Shown here: positions 34,143-44,409 of the stretch, piece by piece | Layout of the letters: the number at the start of each line of letters is the position of its first letter | Position numbering within the stretch: the stretch's first letter is position 1 | Assembly (NCBI GenBank): GCA_037178625.1 | Contig: CM074149.1 | Span: 1,426,001-1,490,000 of the forward strand | Length of the DNA stretch: 64,000 bases | Reading direction: 5' to 3' | Source: Skeletonema tropicum | Taxonomy: Eukaryota > Bacillariophyta > Thalassiosirophyceae > Thalassiosirales > Thalassiosiraceae | Notes under the pieces: model-generated | What the model saw: the letters and a program-made list of their open reading frames with translations, nothing else | Database searches by the model: none | Told to the model about the DNA's origin: nothing | Translations under genes and position numbers: made by a program

Positions 34143-34976
34143 TCAGTGTCGTTGGGGAGTTGAGCTGCTCTTAGACCCTTTCGATGAAGGAGATGAAGAG
34201 TTCTTTGACGACTTGGCCTTTGAACTCTTCGAAGAAACGGAAGAAACCTTCCAGCACTCCTCAAGTGGATTGTTGTCAGAGTTTACAATCTCGCCAGTAC
34301 CAACACTGACGGGGGCATCACCGTACGAAAATGGGGCGCCACACACATCATACGCAATGATTTCGAAGGATTCGAAAGTGCCGATGCTGCTCTTATCAAC
34401 GAGGCAAAAACACTCAGAGTTGACTTCATAATCAGGGTTAGTGGGTGGGTAGATGGCAATTTGAAAGCCACGGAGCACCAGCCCTCCTTGCCCTTCGCCG
34501 GGACATTCTGCGCATACTTTTCCACACTCCTTGGCATCAACTTGGTAGCGATACCCAACGAAAGGGTAAACATTCCCATGAGGTAAGTTAGGGTCATCAT
34601 AATCATTGGGGTTGTCATCCACACACCACCCGTCACCAACGTAATCGAATTTGAAGCCTCCCTGCTTGATTGCTTTTGGCTGCTGCTGAATCTGATTGAT
34701 GTTCGTCATCTTGCTGCTCGCTGAAGCTGAAGAGCTACCAGCGACATACGAAACTAATCCTACTGCAGCGATAACCAGTCCCCACAAGATGATGAGTCTT
34801 TTACTGTTGAAAGGAATGGCGGTGGTGGTGGCATCATTGCTTTCCTCGGTCTCCTCGGCCTCATCCTCATCGATGGGTTCAGCGGCGTCGATTGGGATAG
34901 TAATCTCTACACCGGCCTCCTCATAGACCTCGTCGTCAATAGGGCGATTGTTGATGCTGTTGTTTGCCATTGTCAT
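34143..34976 (-). CDS. Single-pass membrane protein with 8-Cys ectodomain, 277 aa (copy 2)
   Basis: Near-identical to the gene at 25420-26247. The only clear coding difference is a two-residue insertion in the acidic N-terminal region (PIDEDEAEETEE versus PIDEAEETEE). The single transmembrane helix, all eight ectodomain cysteines and the SSKSSKAKSSK tail are kept. It lies 1.7 kb upstream, in transcription direction, of the secreted-protein gene at 31449, repeating the gene order of the first module. Very low divergence from copy 1 implies a recent duplication or ongoing gene conversion. Probable surface protein; ligand unknown. Confidence 0.82.
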   Translation of the reverse strand: MTMANNSINNRPIDDEVYEEAGVEITIPIDAAEPIDEDEAEETEESNDATTTAIPFNSKRLIILWGLVIAAVGLVSYVAGSSSASASSKMTNINQIQQQPKAIKQGGFKFDYVGDGWCVDDNPNDYDDPNLPHGNVYPFVGYRYQVDAKECGKVCAECPGEGQGGLVLRGFQIAIYPPTNPDYEVNSECFCLVDKSSIGTFESFEIIAYDVCGAPFSYGDAPVSVGTGEIVNSDNNPLEECWKVSSVSSKSSKAKSSKNSSSPSSKGSKSSSTPQRH

Positions 34977-35088
34977 GATAGTGGATGAGCTGATGAGTAT
35001 TACTATGTGATTGATTACGCAAGCAGCCGTTCATTTGTTATGTCGTCCACCCACCCATGTATGGTATTTGCCGACACATCTTTCTGAC

Positions 35089-35570
35089 GATTGCTCACAA
35101 GATTGATTTAAACAACACATCTTTCTTCAAATGGATTTAAACGACCACAAAAGCCTGTTGGGCGTAATGAAACGAATTCAACGATTGAAAGCCTGCTGGG
35201 CGTAATGATGGACAAATCGATGTCCGAACTTTCTTGAGAGAACTCATTATTCATTTGTCTGCTCTGGCAATAAACAGTGAAAAATATGTATTGTCTCAGT
35301 AGTAAAAGTAGGCAGAATGCATAGCCTCCCTTCACGTCGATTTGCTCATTCATTTAGAATGACGATCCAGAAATGATTCCGTTCTCACATGTGTCTTCGT
35401 CGGCTACATCGTGATGACTACTAACTTATTTCATGTAGTTGTGTAAGTAACGCGTTAGCCTGAGCACAAAATCGCCTCCGATGACGCTCTCGCTGTCGTC
35501 TACCTTACATCTATCGGCATTTATGGAAACATATTCATCAAAAGTGGCAAACTACAGCGATGTCTTGCCG
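35089..35570 (+). repeat. Repeat R1, copy 5 (diverged)
   Basis: Keeps the word order of R1 but with many substitutions and indels (for example ctactaacttatttcatgt in place of the usual cttgcatgttgattttttgt). It marks the decaying right edge of the tandem module array, just upstream of the membrane-protein gene start. Confidence 0.8.
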
Positions 35571-35859
35571 CTTTGATGAGCATGCATGGTGGTGGTAAAG
35601 ATCAATTCTCACCAAGGCGGTAAGAAATAATGAAGTACCGCCGGCTTTTTTGTACTAGTTCCTACGCATGTATGTCCAAAATTTGTGTCGTACGACATTT
35701 TTTCAGAGGAGATAAGACAAAAGACATGTCAAGCAGCGCTCTCAGAGGCTCTCTCTCTATTTAACTTACAGAGTAGAGGCGCCAAGAGAGTTGCACACTG
35801 AGTTAGTTTAGGCTACGCTACGATTTGGTTTTGTCTGTGGCGACCACAACAAACCGCAT

Positions 35860-36060
35860 CATCAGGTGTACTGCGACGGATTTTACGGCGGTTGTATCGC
35901 ATGTGCTCTCGCAATTATTTCATCAGTTCGATTGACCTATAAACTGGAGTCTTGTATGCGGTCGATGATGGGTCGTCATCAGCGTGGATGAAGGACACGA
36001 TGAAGTCGAAGAAGTGGGATTGTTGCTTTGAGTACATAGGTACATGTCGATGTGAAATTA
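35860..36060 (+). repeat. Remnant of a third module (membrane-protein gene 3' flank)
   Basis: Matches 24610-24790 and 33310-33500: ggttgtatcgcatgtgctct, cagttcgattgacctataaa, gtcttgtat, gaagaagtgggattg. The gene itself is gone. The rest of 35571-36370 holds no supported gene and leads into the 3' end of the gene at 36371. Confidence 0.7.
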
Positions 36061-36370
36061 CGAAGATGAGCGATGCAAGTCGCGGATAGCAGACGAGGAA
36101 CCTGCTTGTTTCCAACTGCATCATGAGTGTTGGATGGAATTTCAAGCTAACTAAAACAACCATGTACTCTCTGGAGAAAGCTATATTATTTTTAAGATAA
36201 TATTGGAAGACCCGATAGCATAGGCTAGAGTTAAAGGTCTTTGTGGTCGTGAAGTATACAGTTGAGTTGTTAGAGTAATGCGTATGCCTTTACACAGCCC
36301 AAGAATATCATCAGATTCAATCCGATGCTCAACAATATCCTAGGCAGCATACTCTACTATAAATAATGAA

Positions 36371-39300
36371 TCAAACTGCTGTCATAGCCCTACCCTGATT
36401 TGCTTGTTGCTTGAGCTTTGCTCGTTCTTTCTTCTCTTTTTCCATCGCATACTTCTCACGCTGTCTCTCTCGGCATCTCACGCATTTCGTAGCCAGCCCC
36501 TTCTCCCCAAAGGCAGCCCACGGACGGAAGTTCTTGCAACCCTTGCACCACTTTATTTCTAGACCCGAGTGTACAACAATCCACACATTGACATCGCAAA
36601 GGGTACAAAGACCCTTGTTTTGACTTGGAATGATGGCAAAGTTATTGTTCATCCCCGAGGCACCCTTGTTTTGATTATTGTCGGCAAGAGGATGAGAGTT
36701 ATTCTTGCCCTTTTGCTTCCCTCCCGTCGTACAGGGGCACGAATGACCGCACATGACGCAGTTGCGAGTGCCATCCGGTGCCGGTGCAGACTTTTGGTTC
36801 ATGTGACAAGGAAAATTGACCAAATTATTGAAATCTGGCACGGCGACATCCTTGAACTTGTTCATGTCACCCTGGAACTTGGATGGGATGGGTGGCTTCA
36901 TTGGGACGCAGTTACTCTTTGACGATGACGACACGTCTACCTGAGGTGGCACGTTGCCGTGAGGAGGATGATACGCCATGGGCCTCGACGGTCGTTTCAT
37001 AACATTCGTAAGTGGCGAGAAATGATGATAACTTGGAGGAGGCAACCGATGAGAGGGAGGGATAGCATGAACTGGTGGACCTCTCCCTCGCAAATTTCGA
37101 ACACGATCGTTGTGATGATTTGGTTCCATTTGAGGATACAGTCCAAATCCAGGGGACATGCTGGGGAACGCACCTGGTACAGGACTGGGCATGTACCCTC
37201 CAAGTTGTGCCCACGGAGACGCTTGCATATGATGCATAGGAGGCTGCTGCTGTTGACCTCTCATCATGTGACCATGACCTGGATGATGCTTTTGAACAGG
37301 AGTATTCTGATTGAACTCGGCACGCTTGTTGACATGCTCCTGCTGCTCTTTCTTGACATCCTTTTGCTGCTGCTGCTCCCTCTTGCCATAATCCAATGGC
37401 AGAGGCGTCGTAGACCTACTCCCTTCCATGGACGCATCATGGCTAATCTCCATCTCTCTCATCGTTGGCGAAAGCAAGGACAAAATACTAGGCTTCTCTC
37501 CACTACTACGACGCCTACCCCTCTTCTCATCCGATGATGCACTCGACGTATTCTCCTTCCAAAACGACTTGGGCGATCCCAAAGGATTCTTATTCGTACT
37601 CTTGGTACTATCCAACAATCCAAAGCATCGTGGGGTAATATCCAACGGTGACCCATTATTCGTACTCCACGACAACTGAGGAGTAATCGACAATCCACTT
37701 GCATCACCACCCGAACCACCCAACGCCATCTCATCTCCTCCACTTCCCATAATATGCGGCAACGGCGTAAACGCATGTCCTCTCAAATTTCGATTCAAAC
37801 TCATATCATCCATCATGGCATTCTCAATACTACTCATCAACAATCCCGTCGTGGGTGTTTCCGCCCCACCAATCAAATCCAAGAGTGCAGGTGAGGATCC
37901 ATCATCTTCGGTGGTATTATCCGACGCAGAACGGAAGCGGGGTGTCATACTATCCAAACGAAAGACGGCATCGTCCATTTTGGCAGCGCTACTCCACGGA
38001 CGTGGTTTTTTGGATGATGTATTATTCTTCTTGGGAGTCTTGCCCGAATCATCCTCATCATCTTCGTCCAATGATAAGTCATGATGATGATGATTGCTAC
38101 CGCTAGTACCAGTGCTAGTACGATGATGATGACTCACTGAATGCGATGGAGAAGTTCCATACAACATGGCCGCCATATCTGATGAATAGGACGAGTTCAT
38201 TGATAGATTGTTCATGATTTCCTTGTCGGATAATTCCAGTGAGTTGGCGGTATCATCGTCGTTGAAGGATTTATCATTGTTGGTTTGTCCTCCTCCTCCT
38301 CCTCCTCCTCTGGATGTTCCCTTGCGTCGTTTGCCCTTGGGTGAGGATGATCCTGTGTGTGTGTGTGAACAAGATGAGTTGGTGAGCAACATTAACAGAT
38401 GTACTTGACAACAAACATTACTCCTAGTACATTCTAGTACACAGCAACAACAACAACAACATAATCATCAAGCCACGAACAAACAAGAGACACAAAACTC
38501 ACCCAAACTAGCCATACTAAAATCACCCAAGCTCATGGCACAACTACTATTCGGTGAGTCACCACTCCTCTTGTTCTCCTCATTACTATTAGTAGTATTC
38601 TTCTCCTCCATACTTCTCCTACTTCCAACAACTGTATTGGTATCCTCTCTTGATTCTACAGTGGACAATTCACGTACCGTTCGTTTGTTATTGGTAGTGG
38701 TAGTAGTGGTAGATGAATCGTTGGATCGTGTTGGATAGATTGTCGATGCGTGATGGTGGTGATGATGATGAAAGGCTTGTTTTGGATGATGACTACTACT
38801 GTGATGATTGTGGTGGTGATGATGATGATGATGGGGCTGCTGTTGTTGTTGTTGTTGCTGATTGGAGTGACTGCTGCTGTGGTGGCTACTGTGGTTGTTG
38901 CCAGTATTGTCTGCGGAGGAGGAGGAGGATGATTTCATTTGTTGAGATGGATAGTGTACATGTGGAGGCTGTTGTTGTTGTTGTTGTTGTTGTTGACGAT
39001 GCCAATGTGGATAATGTGGATGAGCCGCCACATGAGGTTGTTGTTGTTGTTGCTGCTGCTGTCCATGTTGTGAATGTGTCCCTTGCTGCTGCTGGTGGTG
39101 ATGATGTTGTTGTTGATGCTGCCTCTGCTGCTGCTGCTGTTGTTGCTGCTGGTGATGATGATGCGCATAATGACGATACCACTGCTGATAATGAGCTTGA
39201 TACTGTGCATGATGCGGATGATGAGGATGACTGGGATGAAGTGGGTGTGGATTTGGATGTTGTTGTTGTGATCCAGCATTGCCCCAACTTGTAGTTGCTG

Positions 39301-40327
39301 CTGCTACTGCTGTGGAAGATGATTGAGGTGGAGGAGGTGCACTATGATGATGATGATGATTCATATTGGAAGAATAAATAGCTTGAGGATGTTGCTTCTT
39401 CTTTTTGGAATCATTCTTGATGAGCAATTCTTCTTCATCTTCATTGTCATCATGATTACTGCTTAGACTGTTCTTGAGAGCATCCTCACTTCTTCTACTT
39501 CTTGCATCCTTGTGAACAGCTGCACTCGTTGAGTCCCCGCCATTATTGACGCTCTCTTCACTGGATGGATGTCTACCAGCCGCATACGACGTATTATGAG
39601 GCGGCAGTGGCCATTGATTGTAATGCGTCTTTTGTGGCGGATGATGATAGCCAGAAGCTGATGCTGATGATGCCGCTGCTGATGGATATGGTCGAATCGA
39701 ATTCGTATTGTAGCCTGTAAGCATAATATATAGATTATATATATATTGAGAGAGAGAGGCGAAAGCGTTATAATATAGAGTGAGAGATTGGTCAGAGAAG
39801 TATAAAGCTGTCAGCACGAGGCCTTCTCTCTATAGAAGATAGCCATGAATCGAATACAGCTCAGCACAGCACTCACCAGCACAATACTCACCAGCAGCTC
39901 CTCCACCATTATTACTACTCGAGCCAACCGTAGAAGGATGATCCATAGCCTCCGCCTCCGCCTTCACTTGAACCACTGCCACCGACGAAGAAGTCACATC
40001 TTCTTCTTCTTTACCAGCCTTCTCAGCCGCGCCAACTACAACTGCTGCTGGAGGATTCTTTGATGATCCGTCGTCCGATGATTTGACATTTTCGACAGCA
40101 TCCTCACCACTCGCCGTCGCTGCCGCCGCCGCCTTGATGATATCTGCAGCTGAATCATTCTTCTCGCCGCGAGCACGTGAAGAAGTGGCGTCGTCCATTG
40201 CGGTAGTGCAAGACGACTTGTTGTCGTTGATGTCGTTGGCGCCACCACTACTGGATGCCTCGGCCTCGGCTGATGATGAAATGTTTGGATTGCCGCTGTC
40301 GTCGTTGTCGTTGGATGAGCTGCTCAT
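36371..40327 (-). CDS. His/Gln-rich protein with C-terminal Cys zinc-binding domain, three exons
   Basis: Exons 40327-39892, 39714-38503 and 38352-36371 join in phase 1 at both introns (177 and 150 bases, GTGAGT...ACAG), giving about 1,209 aa. Exon 1 is Ser/Ala-rich and acidic. Exon 2 is dominated by His and Gln runs. Exon 3 has Ser/Asp-rich sequence, then a conserved C-terminus: CVMCGHSCPC, then CTLC (1132-1135), DVNVWIVVHSGLEIKWCKGC (CKGC 1152-1155), KNFRPWAAFG, CVRC (1173-1176) and a basic RERQREKY helix. Three CxxC pairs plus the basic tail suggest a zinc-binding, possibly nucleic-acid-binding fold found in diatom proteins. A regulatory role is an inference. A second GTGAGT 12 bases downstream of the exon 1 donor is in the same phase, so a four-residue splice variant is possible. 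Confidence 0.82.
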
Positions 40328-40994
40328 GATGGATCGATATCGATCGATCGTGCTGATATCGCAGTAGATTTGATGGACAGAGCAAAATTATATGATAGGA
40401 TGTGTTCTCTGCGGCCGGCCAATCGAACGAAGTTTCGGCTCTACGTCGTTTGTCAATTATTGAATCACTGCTCTGCTCTGCTCTGCTGTACGATATATCG
40501 CCCGTCACGACTATCAATCTATACGATGTTCAATCCAGTCGGCTGCTGATGATTATCTTCATTCATTCATTCATTCACTGACACAAGCTAGCACACATCT
40601 CATGCCTACCCATGTGTTGTGTAGAGTGTTCGTTTATTGCAACGGTGGAAACTCTGCGGGGGGATCTAAATCAGCTGCTGATCAAAAAAAAAACGGTCGA
40701 AAATTGACAAAGGATGGTTTTAGATCGAAAGTGATAGTTCGGAATGATTGTGTACTGTGAGATGTATTAATTCCCATGTGGATGTGAGTGGTGGACCAAC
40801 GGATGATTTGAGAGGGGTTCTCATTGTCTGGAAGGAGCAACGGTCGAATAAAAGTATGTGGATGGGCTGTGCGTGAGCTGTGCGTGGGCGTCTTGAAGCG
40901 GCACCACTTTTACTAAACTTCTTCTGAATCCAGAATCCAACATAAGTACAGTGCGAGAAAGGCAAGGCAATCAAGCATCAAGCGCAAAACGACA
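40328..40994. promoter_or_regulatory. Upstream region of the His/Gln-Cys gene, partly duplicated elsewhere
   Basis: Contains cattcattcattcattc and ctctgctctgctctg simple repeats and atcgatcgatcg near the start codon. The pieces 40551-40640 and 40655-40820 recur at 44298-44398 and 49207-49380 in the same order and orientation, separated there by a retroelement. Core promoter elements could not be defined. Confidence 0.4.
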
Positions 40995-41305
40995 ATGGTG
41001 GCCGATATCCTGTCTCCTATATACCTAGCCGTCCAATGAAGGCGATTAGCGGCGTTTTGGAAAGCTCTCATCGTGCTCTATCGATTAGACGTATCTATTC
41101 TGATTGAACGACTTTTCACAGATCGTCTCGTTTAAAATTGGATCTAGATAGTGATCGATCGGCCGGGGCCAAATCCACCGCCGCAGCCAGAATTTCACAA
41201 GATGTGTCCAAATAATCAAATTCGACAATATGGAATATGACCACTGTTAGAAAGCTCTCTTGAAGCTTGATCGATTTTCACCATCATTACGCAACAAAAT
41301 ATGAA
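40995..41305. repeat. Dispersed repeat R2, copy 3
   Basis: Shares ggccgatatcctgtctcc, ttagcggcgttttggaaagc, tctattctgattgaacgact, agccagaatttcaca and agaaagctctcttgaagctt with the copies at 12283 and 14667. Confidence 0.7.
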
Positions 41306-42989
41306 ATAATAAACACTGCTCGGGCAAGCCCTCGCAAAAAATCGACCACCTTAACCGGCAAGATCCATGATAGCTGGCACGTTGAAAATCCAACGCTCCG
41401 CGGAAGAACGAAGCATCAATCAGTGTGATCCAGACAGTTGGCACGGACGCATCAAACGCTGCGCTGTAGAACGACTACTTAGGGCCGACCTATCCAAGTA
41501 GTACTCACTGCTCGGCATCGCTACCGCTCACCCTCGCGATAAAGTTCCTTTAATGATGTATCGTTTATGACTTGTTGGCACGTGTACGTTCCGTCCATCC
41601 TCACACCGTACCAACCAATCATGATCCCACAACAAACAATAAAACAATCTCACTCCCAATCAACATTCCGAACGTCACCGTACCAACCATCACTACTACA
41701 CGCTACACGTCGTATTGACTAATCGTACCAACCAATCATCATTGATCGCAACGTGCCAACCAATCACTCTTCGCAACAATCAATATCAACATCTCCACAC
41801 CGTGCCTCGCCAACCAATCATTGACGATACCTCATCCTACTTCTGCTGTATTGTGTGAGGGCTTCGCCCGAACTGTGATGAGATGATTATTAGAGTAGCA
41901 CCTTCGTCCGTGCCAACCTATCATGTTCTTCGCAGATCGATGCTTCTGTCTCTTCAGCGCAGCGTTTGGATGCTACTGCCGCTGCTTGTGGTTGCTGGAG
42001 GAGGTGATGACGATGATGTTGGAGGAGTAGCAGTGGTTGAATGCTGCCGCTGCTTGGATGAAACAAAGTCCTCCTCCTCCACCGACCCAACCCACTGCTA
42101 CTCCCAACGTCGGCACTGATGCTAAGAGTTGATGCTGTTGTGAGCAGCAGTGGGTTGGAAGGGCGAGGGTGAGCGGTAGCGAAGTCGAGCACTGATTTAT
42201 TATTATTATTGTTATTTGTTATTGGTTGCGCCGGCCCCAAGAAGTGGTCATTCTTCAGCGAAGCGTTTGGATCTTCGACGTGCCAACTGTCTGGATTTCA
42301 CTACTCCTCAAAAGAGTGTGTTTGGCGAGTGCGAGCGGCACTGCGAGGACGAGCTGTGATTATTGTGTTTATTGATAGTGCTTGAGACGACGATTCGAAT
42401 GGTGGTTTTATTGCTTGCTGTTTTGTTGGAAAAAAAATGAATTTGGGGGGATTGTCGATTTGGGGCTAGATTCTAGGGGTCGATTTAGTTGAGTGCATTG
42501 ATAAAAGATTGATATTCGAGGCTAATACTGCTTCTAATCGATAGAGCGCAATGAGAGAGGATTCAACTGGTGGTCGAATCGTCTTGATTGGATGGGAAGA
42601 AAAATAGTCATCGAGGAAAAGGAGGTGAATGAGGATGAATATGGTAAAGGATCTGGTCTTGAAACTATACAATCACAACCGATCGATAGAGTTCAAAGAG
42701 AGGATTCCAATTTATCACTCATTGCCTTCTGATGACCAATCCAAGACAAGATACAATATCAATGATATGGTGAATCTCTGGAAGTGGAAGGAATGATAAA
42801 ACAAGTATTCTATAGTCATAATAAATTTCGCCCATCGCGTTTTAATCAGTGTTATATTATTATTATTGATCATCTTCTTCTTCATCACACACACACACAC
42901 ACACACACACTCTCATTGTATGAGCGGTTATCAGTTGATTGTCACGTGTATTGTTCTTTAATTCTTGACGAGCAATTCTTCTTCATCTA
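41306..42989. other. Gene-free stretch with CCAAT-type cluster and a CA microsatellite
   Basis: The word ccaaccaatca occurs four times within 41611-41821 (near 41611, 41728, 41755 and 41810). A 25-base CA run lies at 42886-42910. Several frames on both strands at 41883-42240 overlap one another and are not supported as genes. Nothing else was recognised. Confidence 0.45.
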
Positions 42990-44296
42990 CAATACACTGC
43001 GAGATGAATAAACTTTGCCAAAGGACTTGCCATGAGCTCTTCGACTGTAGGGACCTCGACCTCGAGTTCCATATGCATGAGAATGAGAAGGTTATCAGCT
43101 GACTCAATCATAGCTACCACACGATGCCTATACCTATTGCTGCTTCTTCGCCGACAATCGGGCCACTCTAGGAGGGCCAACAGTTTGTTTACCGAGGGTT
43201 GTGACTGCATAATGAGCAAAGAACCGACGATATTCAGACTTTGTCATTTAACTGCGTTGAGCGACAGAAAGGTGTGCCATATCTCTCGCGGAGAGAGTAA
43301 TTGAGAGCATCTTGCCAAGTAGTAGAGTTCAGCGTAGGGAGTTTTTCAGGTTTTTGCAACTTTGAACGATCACGGAGTTTCCTGCTCCAATTGTTGTCAA
43401 CAGACTTAAGAGCATCTTCTTCATTGAAGGGAACATCTTCGTTGAATACTTCATCATCCGCATCGGGAGACTCTACATCACCTCCTCCTGATTCAGGCAC
43501 TGAAGCTCCTTCTGGAACTGAATTACCAGCAACTGTTGAGGCTTCATTGGAAGTAGGAGGCAAGGGAGCAGACGGAGCAGCATTGATCTCTTCAACAACT
43601 GAATCAAACTCGACAACTTGAGAGAGGGAATCCTGCTCTGGAACAAATGAGTCGTCGTGAGCACAGCGTTCGGCCTTAGACGATCTTTCCATTCCTGAAC
43701 ACGGGTTTTCATCTCGCGGCGTTCCTCTTCGCTCAGCCAAATATCATCAAGGGGAGGAGGATAGTACACATAATCATAATTACCATCCTCATCGACATCA
43801 GAAGGCGGAACGTCATGATCTCGACTAGTGTCATACAGCAAAGACAAAGAACAGAGGTCATCAAAATCCTTGTCAGGCATAGCACCATTGCTGAAGACAC
43901 TCTGGAACTTGTCATCAAAAACAACGTGCCACTGAGGGCTGACGTGACCAGACTACCAGACCCGAGATGGTGGACCAAAAAGCAACCAGTGTAGAGTGCT
44001 CGGGAGAGAAACCAAGGTACTGACCAAGACGGGCACGCTTGTCGAACTTAGCAAGTTTCTTTCCACTCTGAAGCTTGGGATCCAGGACATATATAGCAGG
44101 GAGATCCCCACCCATGTACACGTCGTAAATCACGATGATCATCCTTGACACCGGTAAAACGTTCCAACGGGGTAAGACCAGTCACTCTGTTGCTGTTGGG
44201 CAAACGGTTGTAGATCCAAACTGCGTGTTGAACAGCAAAAGGCCAGCACGAATCCAACGCAACGCAACGTGGAGCATCATAGAACGTGCTATCCAC
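42990..44296 (-). pseudogene. Ty1/copia-type retrotransposon fragment (integrase region)
   Basis: Reading the minus strand across at least three frame changes gives integrase-like sequence: WPFAVQHAVWIYNRLPN, GLTPLERFTGVK (44.3-44.1 kb), VLDPKLQSGKKLAKFDKRAR, RLGQYLGFSPEHSTLV, WHVVFDDKFQSVFSNGA, PDKDFDDLCSL. An acidic Ser/Pro linker follows, then a weak PTVEELMASPL segment near 43.05 kb. The protease, catalytic integrase core and reverse transcriptase are missing. In copia elements this region belongs to the integrase C-terminus and the linker before reverse transcriptase. No LTRs were identified. Non-functional. Confidence 0.85.
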
Positions 44297-44297
44297 T

Positions 44298-44398
44298 GAT
44301 TATCTTCATTCATTTACTGACACACAAGCTAACACACATCTCATGCCTATCTACTTATCACGATGATGATCTCATGATGTGTTGTGTGTTCGTTTATT
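44298..44398 (+). repeat. Duplicate of 40551-40640 (left half of a split segment)
   Basis: gattatcttcattcatt...cactgacac-aagctaacacacatctcatgcctat...tgtgttgtgtgttcgtttatt matches the upstream region of the His/Gln-Cys gene. The continuation of that region reappears 4.8 kb away at 49207. Confidence 0.8.
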
Positions 44399-44409
44399 AA
44401 TAAAATACA

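Noticed and set aside
38713..39294. Plus-strand acidic and Val-rich frames over the His/Gln-rich exon
   Set aside because: They are antisense shadows of His/Gln codons; the minus-strand model has matching splice sites and a conserved C-terminal domain.
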